Part shown: piece after piece, positions 57,326 through 64,000 of the stretch
Layout of the letters: each line of letters opens with the position of its first letter
Position numbering within the stretch: position 1 is the stretch's first letter
Assembly: GCA_018340805.1 (NCBI GenBank)
Contig: JACMZG010000003.1
Location: forward strand, 39,347 to 103,346
Direction of reading: 5' to 3'
DNA: 64,000 bases
Source: Microvelia longipes
Lineage: Eukaryota > Arthropoda > Insecta > Hemiptera > Veliidae
The notes under the pieces: model-generated
Told to the model about the DNA's origin: nothing
Seen by the model: the letters and a program-made list of their open reading frames with translations, nothing else
The model's database searches: none
Position numbers and translations under genes: made by a program

Positions 57326-57475
57326 CTGAAGTAATAGGGTGAATAGAAAGGCCGTATCCACGTCCTCCAGGGCCATGTACTAGAGTCTGAGATCCTTCAA
57401 CTGTGCAGTGAACACATTTATCCACATCAAATCCCATCTCAAATGTAACTTCATTATCTCCTTTTACATTAACAT
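57326..57475 (-). CDS. HERC1: HERC1 exon 4 (N-terminal strand of SPRY domain)
   Basis: 150 bp, phase 2 in, 1 out; acceptor cttgacag, donor GTATGA. It encodes VNVKGDNEVTFEMGFDVDKC then VHCTVEGSQTLVHGPGGRGYG and LSIHPITS. Glycine-rich turns and beta-prone segments fit the start of the HERC1 SPRY (B30.2-like) domain, a protein-interaction fold. Confidence 0.9.
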
Positions 57476-57582
57476 CTGTCAAGAAAAGTAAAAGAAATTA
57501 ATAAAAAGAAATAATGTAACATTGAAAGAATTGATAGGATACTAAAGACAATCATAACTAATTGAAGAATCAGCTGCAGTCA

Positions 57583-57587
<5 letters not shown>

Positions 57588-57631
<44 letters not shown>

Positions 57632-57640
57632 ATATTATAT
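57588..57640. repeat. (AT)n microsatellite
   Basis: Interrupted AT tract downstream of a SINE-like boundary. Confidence 0.93.
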
Positions 57641-57689
57641 ATTTTCTTATTTTACAATTTTATTATAATTATAAGTATGTGTGTATCTA

Positions 57690-58735
57690 AAACATTTTTG
57701 TTCCTAGACGTTTCACTGTGGAGATTTGCCTTTCAGGTCAGGGCTATAAAATGAATTTGCACACACACTGGTGTCAGGGTTGCCCGACACTAGTGTAGTA
57801 AGTTCTCTGTAGGGTGGCACTGGACTAGCCAGGGCAGTGAGCCTAGCTAGAGTCTGGAGATGCTAGAGGAGCTGATGAGATTGGTGAGACTGGTTAAACG
57901 AGGGCAGGCCAAGTGAGACTAATGTCATCAGAGAAGTAAGTAAGACTAGATGAACTATAAACACATAGTGAACTAGTCGCAGGCACTAGCGAGAGTTGCA
58001 CCCCTTTAAGAGAGGAAAGCACGGGAAAGGCAAACTAAAGGAACGAAATCAGATAAAACCCGGAAAATAAGATTCTAAGCTGGGGAGTATGAAAAATACG
58101 GGAAAGAGAATGGAAGAACCCGAAAAGAAGGAAAGACCCCACCTGCACACGATAACCAAAGCCAGCTTTGATCAGCTTGTGAAAATAAAGAAATAATAGT
58201 TAAATAATACCTGGAGCTAAAGAAGAGAATACGGGAGGCCAAAGGGACTGAGAGAGCTAAAAGCTTCGGTCGGGAGAGGGGGAAAACAGTGTTGCCAGAC
58301 CCTTAACAAATATCCCAAGGGATCCAGGAGTGGGGGGGCGCCGCCGGGGCCCCGGAGGTCTCCCAGACCCTAGATACCAAGACAAAATCTGCAAGGGCTG
58401 GTTAAGGAAAGGAATTAGGAGAGGGAAACAGAAAAGGATGGAAAAAGAAGAGCAACCTGGTTGCAGAGTGGTGAGCCTAACCAGAGACTAGCTGGTCTAG
58501 ATGAACTAGGCACATTCTGAACTAATCACAGGCACTTGCGAGAGCGGTGAGTTTGGGTAAAGTCTAATTGACCTAGATAAACTGGGCACACTGTGGACTA
58601 GTCATATGTGCCGCCATGTACGGAGAGCATGCTTCCTAGTTGGTTGGGTGCATACAAAGTCTGAGGTGGATTAGTTGAGTGAGATTTAAGTTAGGGGAAA
58701 CGCCTAATATAACCCTATATAAATATATATAGGGT
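57690..58735 (+). mobile_element. long tRNA-headed SINE, body part, split by a solo LTR
   Basis: Plus-strand counterpart of the copies at 8626 and 12588: CAGGTCAGGGCTATAAAATG, GTGGCACTGGACT, GCAGTGAGCCTAGCTAGAGT, ..., TTAGTTGAGTGAGATTTAAG, GGGGAAACGCCTAATATAAC. The tRNA head is missing. The LTR at 57997-58465 interrupts it. A 3'-end fragment of the same family is at 59835-59896. Confidence 0.85.
57997..58465 (-). mobile_element. solo LTR with 4-bp TSD
   Basis: 469 bp. On the plus strand it reads TGCACCCC...GGTTGCA, so it has short inverted ends TGCA-CC. It is flanked by GAGT (57993-57996 and 58466-58469). On the minus strand it starts TGCAACCAGGTTGC, like the LTR at 39090-39591, and shares CTGATCAAAGCTGGCTTTGG. 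The empty SINE site can be read across the insertion. Confidence 0.88.
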
Positions 58736-59150
58736 TATACAAGAAAAAAAACAAGACTACAAACTATAAATAAAGAAACCCCAACAAAATGGTATAAAAT
58801 AATATATGAAACATAATAGTAATAAACATAATATATAATAATAAAGATTAATAAACATAATATATAAAATGTATATATTATTTTTGTTGTTGTTTTTCTT
58901 ACAGCAGTTAGTCTTGTTTCTGCTTTAATAAATCTATTTACCCTGATGAGGATCAGGATTCCTAGTTAAAAGCTCGGTAGTTATTTTTCCACTATTTTTG
59001 GAGTACTGTCTTTTTCTGTAAACCCTTTTCTTGGTTATATTTTAGTTTATATTAAGTTTTGTTACTTGTTAAGTTCATTGTTTTCTTTCATATGATTGTT
59101 GACATATTATATTCTAGTGGATAATTTAACCAATCAATAAAATTTTATTT

Positions 59151-59154
<4 letters not shown>

Positions 59155-59219
<65 letters not shown>

Positions 59220-59230
59220 AATATATATAT

Positions 59231-59294
<64 letters not shown>

Positions 59295-59300
59295 GTATGT
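59155..59300. repeat. (AT)n microsatellite, long
   Basis: About 140 bp of AT repeat. The IYIYIY frames are artefacts. Confidence 0.95.
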
Positions 59301-59410
59301 ATATATAAAACAATTAAAACAATTATATAAAATTCCATATATTACCAGGAAAAATAATTTTGAAGTTAAAATCCAGTTCCATTTCTTTAGTGAATGATTG
59401 CTTATCAGCT
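59300..59410 (-). pseudogene. duplicated 3' half of HERC1 exon 3 (pseudo-exon)
   Basis: Repeats exon 3 and its donor-side intron: CAGTTCCATTTCTTTAGTGA, ATGATTGCTTATCAGCT and TTACCAGGAAAA are shared with 59520-59600. The copy lacks the 5' part and an acceptor, breaking into GGGGGGG and (AT)n. It has indels in the coding part, so it should be inert. Confidence 0.85.
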
Positions 59411-59417
59411 GGGGGGG

Positions 59418-59426
<9 letters not shown>

Positions 59427-59495
<69 letters not shown>
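59427..59495. repeat. (AT)n and (GTAT)n microsatellite
   Basis: AT tract then TATGTATGTATG between the pseudo-exon and the real exon 3. Confidence 0.93.
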
Positions 59496-59532
59496 GTATG
59501 TACAAAACAATTATATAAAATTCCATAATTAC

Positions 59533-59659
59533 CAGGAAAAGATAACTTTTGAAGTTGAAAATCCAGTTCCATTTCTTTAGTGAATGATTGCTTATCAGCT
59601 AATTTTTGAGGAACTGTCCACATATAGCTAGACAGTTGTTCAAATAATGTACTTATAAC
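59533..59659 (-). CDS. HERC1: HERC1 exon 3 (start of SPRY-preceding block)
   Basis: 127 bp, phase 0 in, 1 out; acceptor tttgcag, donor GTAATT. It encodes VISTLFEQLSSYMWTVPQ then KLADKQSFTKEMELDFQLQ and KLSFP. It joins exon 2 (ALRRQ) and exon 4 (D-VNVKGDNEV) in frame. A truncated copy of its 3' half lies just downstream at 59300-59410, between (AT)n tracts. Confidence 0.88.
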
Positions 59660-59901
59660 CTGCAAATTAAATTTATTATATAAATATCAGGTCAAGTAAT
59701 GATAATTATAGCAATGGTAATAAGGGAGAGATGATGGATCGCCTGGCAGGTGGGCTCCATGGTTGGACCCTTTAAGCTAACTCCCTTAGATAGTGTTCTA
59801 CCTTATGAGCCCAAGTGAAAAAAAAATGAGTTTAATCCACAGGAGATTAGTTGAGTGAGATTTATGTTATGGGAAATGCCTAATATAACCCTAGATAATG
59901 A

Positions 59902-60448
59902 TATCCTTAGAGTGAGAGTGAATGGAGTCCATTATAAATATGAAAGAAAAGAAGTCTCTCCACAAAATAAAACTTTATTGGCAAAGCGCTTTCAACCTAA
60001 CTAGAGGCCATCATCAGTGCAAAACCTAACAAACAAGCAAATAAATAAGTAAAACACGAAAGAATTATTTAACAAAAGATGAACAAAAGTATGAATGGAG
60101 ACAAAATAGCTCCCCCTTCTGAGAGCTATGCTACAAGCGCCATCGCCTCCTACTGTCAGTCTGACTCTCATATCTAATAGAAAAACATAGACTCACTTCT
60201 CTTCTTCTTTACATCTCAACGGTAGTTATTTTATTTATTTTTGCTTATTTTATTTATTACGTTTTTTGTAATTTATTTTTGTCTCCATTCATACTTTTGC
60301 TCATCTTTTGTTAAATAATTCTTTCGTGTTTTACTTATTTTATTTGCTTGTTTGTTAGGTTTTGCACTGATGATGGCCTCTAGTTAGGTTGAAAGCGCTT
60401 TGCCAATAAAGTTTTATTTTGTGGAGAGACTTCTTTTCTTTCATTATT
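59902..60448. mobile_element. palindromic hammerhead-bearing retroelement, long form, perfect 12-bp TSD
   Basis: Flanked by CCTAGATAATGA at 59890-59901 and 60449-60460. Starts TATCCTTAGAGTGAGAGTGA and ends CTTTCATTATT, as in 37117-37311. Arms of about 165 bp (59940-60105 and 60278-60448) are nearly perfect inverted copies. Each carries CTGATGATGGCC...GGTTGAAAGCGCTTTGCC (minus: 60017-59990; plus: 60367-60394). The target was the 3' fragment of the long SINE. Confidence 0.9.
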
Positions 60449-60761
60449 CCTAGATAATGACTTATGACTCTATATAATGACTACATGACTTTGCAAAACT
60501 ATCCAGAGGCTTTTAGAACAAACAACACATGCCACAAAAAAAATTATCTCTAAAAAGGAGAAAGAGTGTACTTATCTCTCTCTTGTAGAGGAAGTAAAGT
60601 AACACATAATTCCTGGTCTGAATTCACAGGGAGAAAATTAACTAACAAGAGTAAATAGCTTTAGTTGCACTGGCAAATCAACAGCTAGAGAGAGTATAAA
60701 ATAACTGACCTGTCTTCTAAATTAAATAATCAACAGCAATAGAAAGTAAAAAAAAACTGAC

Positions 60762-61011
60762 CTGTCTTCTAAGAGCCGGTGTAGTTTGCTGAGATGGTAA
60801 AAGTAAAGTTAAAATCCTAAGAATGAGGAGGCGAGGTTTTAATGATATCAGTCTTGGGTTTCCATCAGAAGGAGTGAGGAGTGATAACAGAGTGCAAGTC
60901 CACAAGTCTGTATTGAGAGCTCTGTGGAACTCGTTTGAGTTCTGACAAACTGACAATACAACAGACAATAACTCTGACACCTCTGATTCTTTTACTTGGT
61001 TATGATTTATT
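60762..61011 (-). CDS. HERC1: HERC1 exon 2 (helical repeat segment)
   Basis: 250 bp, phase 1 in, 0 out; acceptor ttttcag, donor GTCAGT. It encodes INHNQVKESEVSELLSVVLS ... ALNTDLWTCTLLSLLTP ... PRLLILRILTLLLPSQ ... ALRRQ, a leucine-rich helical stretch like the armadillo-like region that precedes SPRY in HERC1. The 3' end of the exon together with its splice donor has been tandemly duplicated into the intron (see findings). Reading past the donor meets a stop after about 14 codons. Confidence 0.88.
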
Positions 61012-61079
61012 CTGAAAACAAATAAATTTAACAAATTAAAATCTAAAAATAAGATAAAACCTAAAACATTTTTGATGAT

Positions 61080-61330
61080 TTTTTTTAAAACGTTTTTTAC
61101 TTTTCTTCATTTATATCATAGGTACACAGGAAAAAAATTATAGCAGTGCTGAAAATCTGAAATCTTCATTTCACTTGAATTATCAGTTTCAAATGTTGTT
61201 AAAACATCCTGAGTTGTTTTATTAAATTTTCTGTCTGTTAATTATCGTCTGTTCATTATGTCTCACAGTGACTTGAAGACAACTTGATACAAAATCAATC
61301 TTTAGGTTTACTTTAGATAATTTTTCTATG
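61080..61330 (+). mobile_element. interspersed repeat fragment (TTTTCTTCATTTATA family)
   Basis: TACTTTTCTTCATTTATATC, AAAACATCCTGAGTTGTTTT and GTCTGTTAATTATCGTC-like segments match 26080-26480. Confidence 0.55.
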
Positions 61331-61582
61331 ACAACAATAACCATTATAATTGATGAAAAAAAAAAAATAAAACGAGGAAAATTATCAAACTTAATTGAAA
61401 TTTAACATGAATTTAATTTTTATCCATAAAGTGATGTGTAAACCACTCCCTCATGATATGTAAATATTCCCCTTTCACGACCCAAGGATTTTTTAGCAGA
61501 CAAAGAAGAAGCGCAAGTGAAGTATATAGTATTAATAAAACACCCAAGTCTCTCCACATATAATATTTATTGACAGAGCCAG

Positions 61583-61612
61583 CTTTCAACCTTTCGGTCA
61601 TCATCAGTGCCG
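61583..61612 (-). ncRNA. hammerhead-like motif (GACC-GAAA-GGTT stem II)
   Basis: Minus strand: GGCA CTGATGA T GACC GAAA GGTT GAAA GCTGGC. Stem II with a GNRA-type loop is perfect. The GCTGGC that follows gives no consensus cleavage triplet. Similar motifs: 8517-8543, 13803-13828, and 11120-11153 (minus). Confidence 0.35.
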
Positions 61613-61729
61613 GCGAACGATGTATGAAGGTAGTAAGGAGTCACTTGTTAGCTTTGACAAATCAGACTTTTTAGCCTTCTTGTGAGAGGCGAACTTCTAG
61701 TTTTTCATAATTCTATGTACGTATTTGGT

Positions 61730-61825
61730 AATTGAAGAATCAGCTACAGTTGATACTTGCTGTTGGATATAAATATCCCTGGTCCGGTTTCGGCATAACA
61801 CCATTATCAGCAGGCAGGGAATTTC
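61730..61825 (-). mobile_element. fragment of TTGAGAGCTCGAG/hammerhead family
   Basis: Minus strand: CCCTGCCTG CTGATAATGGTGTTATGCC GAAA CCGGACC AGGGATATT, then CCAACAGCAAGTATCAAC. Same layout as 33206-33290 but with core changes (CTGATAA, GGACC), so inactive. Confidence 0.6.
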
Positions 61826-62275
61826 ATTTAGAATACGTGTTTCCGTGCTAAACAACCATTTTCTTGCTTATGCAAGAACCATGCCCATTGCGTGGTTCCG
61901 GTTCATACATTAGAACCTAAGCAGTTACTCAATTGTCAAGCACTGCTCGTAACTCATTTTGTCTGTATTTTTCAAAAGAAATGCGCATAATCATCTAGTT
62001 GTTGTACAAAACTATGTCTCTAAAATTAGAAGTACGCACTATTATTTGCACTAGTTTAAAGCTTAGTTACTTATCTTTAAGCTTAGTCAGTTATCTTAAA
62101 GGTTTTAGCGCATTTCCTTTGGAAAATACAGACAAAATGAGTTACGAGCAGTGCTTGACAATTGAGTAACTGCTTAGGTTCTAATGTATGAACCGGAACC
62201 ACGCAATGGGCATGGTTCTTGCATAAGCAAGAAAATGGTTGTTTAGCACAGAAACACGTATTCTAAATGAAATTC
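61826..62275. repeat. large palindrome, about 165-bp arms
   Basis: ATTTAGAATACGTGTTTCCG...CCGGTTCATACATTAGAACC...AAAGAAATGCGC (61832-61986) is repeated inverted at 62108-62270, with an approximately 120-bp loop. Arms are nearly identical. An approximately 75-bp tandem duplication (GACCACCGCGCCxGAAT) follows at 62265-62415. Confidence 0.92.
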
Positions 62276-62534
62276 GCCCGACAGCAGACCACCGCGCCGG
62301 AATATTTATTTAGTAGTTGTAAACTTATATAAAAGCACGGAAACACGCATCAAAGGAAATTCGCCGACATGCGGACCACCGCGCCAGAATTATTTCTAGT
62401 TGTAAACTTATATTAGGTAAAAAAACGATAAAAAAATGATCGACCCTTCCAGGATGTGAACCCAGGTACCCTGAGTTTGAGTGGTTGTATTGACTCCGGA
62501 CCACTTGCATTCATCTCAGAGGCCCAAAAAACAT

Positions 62535-62840
62535 TGAAAACGACACCCTACTCGAAATTTAATTTTTAATGACCGTAATTTTGGTTTTTCTATAATTTTT
62601 GTGGTTTTTTTGACTTTTGGTAATTAAAGTGGTCGTATCGACTTCGGACTGGTTTCATTCGATTCCGCGCCCAAAATTACATAGAAACGACACCCTACTC
62701 GAAATTTATTTTTATCGACCTAAATTTTGGTTTTCGGGAATTAGAATGGTTTTTTCGATTTTTAGGTCACTTAGAGTGGTCGTATCGACTTCGGACCGTT
62801 TATTCGATTTCAGCGTCTCAAAAAACATAAATATTGACCT
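62535..62840. repeat. approximately 150-bp tandem duplication
   Basis: ACGACACCCTACTCGAAATT and GTGGTCGTATCGACTTCGGA each occur twice, about 150 bp apart, with divergence. No coding potential is seen. Confidence 0.8.
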
Positions 62841-63038
62841 TTTTCGCGGCAAAAAATATTAACCCTTATTATGCCGATTTTTTGAAAATTTCGCTGACTC
62901 AGCAAACGGGTTAATGACGTCACAAAACCTGGTTTTCATAGGGTTCGTGTCCTCCCGAAGGTTGATTTTTGTACCAAGTTTGGTTAAAAAATATTAATCC
63001 GTTTGAAAGATAGAGTGTTTACAAGAAAGTGTCTAGAA

Positions 63039-63159
<121 letters not shown>

Positions 63160-63377
63160 TTCAAAAAAAGTATTTTTTCGTCATAAGGGACCTCTGAAAC
63201 GGATTTGTGTCGTGGTCCGAGGTTCGAATTCCGCCATGACGCCTATCCCATTAGGCGAATTTTCAAAGGAAATTCGCTAAAAAAGGAAATACAGTTTAAA
63301 ATAAATTTATTCTATTATAACTAAAAAAAAATATAATTAAATGCTAAATTTCATTAAATAAATACAAACATACGTAC

Positions 63378-63500
63378 ATATCTTCATCATGGAATTCTCT
63401 GTACATTAGTTGATTATTGGAAACAATATTACTTAAATAATAAAACATTACATCAGTGATTTTCATCAACACTTCTGAATCTAATTTATCAGAGTAACTC
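63378..63500 (-). CDS. HERC1: HERC1 exon 1 of window (helical segment before SPRY)
   Basis: Open exon of 123 bp. The acceptor is AG at 63502-63501 and the donor GTACGT begins at 63377. It starts with the last base of a codon and ends after two bases (phase 1 in, 2 out). It encodes SYSDKLDSEVLMKITDVM then FYYLSNIVSNNQLMYREFHDED. Its phase fits exon 2 exactly. The protein stretch is helical with no catalytic motif. Assignment to HERC1 rests on position, strand and phase rather than on a strong motif. The preceding exons lie beyond the window. Confidence 0.75.
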
Positions 63501-63659
63501 CTGTAACAAGACAAAAACCAAAATAAATTTATTAAAAAGTATATATATTTAAGAAATATTTTGATTTGGGATTTAGGCATGCGTGTAGTCATATACGTGT
63601 CAAAACCAACATATGTGCCAAGTTTCATATCAGAAAAATAATAATTTTCTTTTCAATAC

Positions 63660-63745
63660 AAGAAGTATATCTATGATTTTTGATGTATCGTAAAAGTTAA
63701 CCAGCATTGAGTGAGGTCAGTGCCGGGGATAAAATGAATGAATTG
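63660..63745 (+). mobile_element. 5S-rRNA-derived SINE fragment
   Basis: TATCGTAAAAGTTAACCAGC, ATTGAGTGAGGTCAGTGCCG resemble 27171-27215 and 5S rRNA. Decayed. Confidence 0.5.
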
Positions 63746-64000
63746 AGGACATGTGAATTGAATCTGAATGCCTGCTGATTCTTATATTTGGTGATTTTTA
63801 TATTCTGAAGATGAGCAAAGTAAGTCGGAAGTACATGGGATGTGCATAGCACATCCAATGTGTTAAAGTTGCATACCCTTAAATGTACATATTAAGGTTC
63901 ACTTATGAAGGTATAGTACGACACACGGCTAAAATCAATTGACAGCGCGCCAAAAATCTGTGAGGGAAAGAATTCTATTGGTTCAGACCGACCCCGCTCT

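Overview
This is a eukaryotic, very AT-rich stretch dominated by introns and repeats. It has (AT)n microsatellites, tRNA- and 5S-derived SINEs, LINE and LTR remnants, DNA transposons and minisatellites. It has no operons, no Shine-Dalgarno sites and no intact tRNA or rRNA genes. The protein evidence points to an invertebrate animal. The host lineage is not certain; an arthropod is a guess from the transposon style. The assembly carries an 880-base N gap (39689-40568), a single n at 14016 with duplicated sequence on either side, and likely homopolymer indels.

The one host gene is on the minus strand and runs across the whole window. I reconstructed 25 internal coding exons from 63500 (5' side) to 859 (3' side). 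They total about 4.08 kb of coding sequence in 62.6 kb of DNA, so introns make up more than 93% of the locus. The conceptual protein matches the middle of HERC1, the giant HECT E3 ubiquitin ligase. It covers a helical segment, the SPRY domain, a conserved block with the motif ALAVIGGVD, an acidic linker, a UBA-like segment, a small Cys/His zinc-binding block, a helical LGLTDIR-like block, and the first bases of the WD40 region. The first RCC1-like domain should lie beyond base 64000, and the rest of WD40, the second RCC1 domain and HECT below base 1. Splice phases agree at every junction except between the exons at 41203-41366 and 38636-38859. An exon is missing there, and the N gap lies in that intron. 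The last exon (859-1023) carries an apparent 1-base frameshift.

The introns hold nested mobile DNA. There are four insertions with perfect or near-perfect 8-bp target duplications (hAT-type), two very long inverted-repeat elements (20671-22967, 24486-25965), a 5'-LTR plus primer-binding site at 39090-39649, and a solo LTR of the same family at 57997-58465. There are also a decayed non-LTR retrotransposon (50718-52500), a fragment of another (48475-49060), three copies of a long tRNA-headed SINE, 5S-rRNA-derived SINEs, and seven or more minisatellite arrays.

The most interesting signal is a recurring RNA-like motif, CTGANGA + U + hairpin + GAAA. It looks like a hammerhead ribozyme core and occurs about 15-20 times in otherwise unrelated repeat families, often in head-to-head palindromic pairs. 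Several carriers are flanked by perfect 12-13 bp target duplications, as expected for retrotransposition of Penelope-like or retrozyme-like elements.
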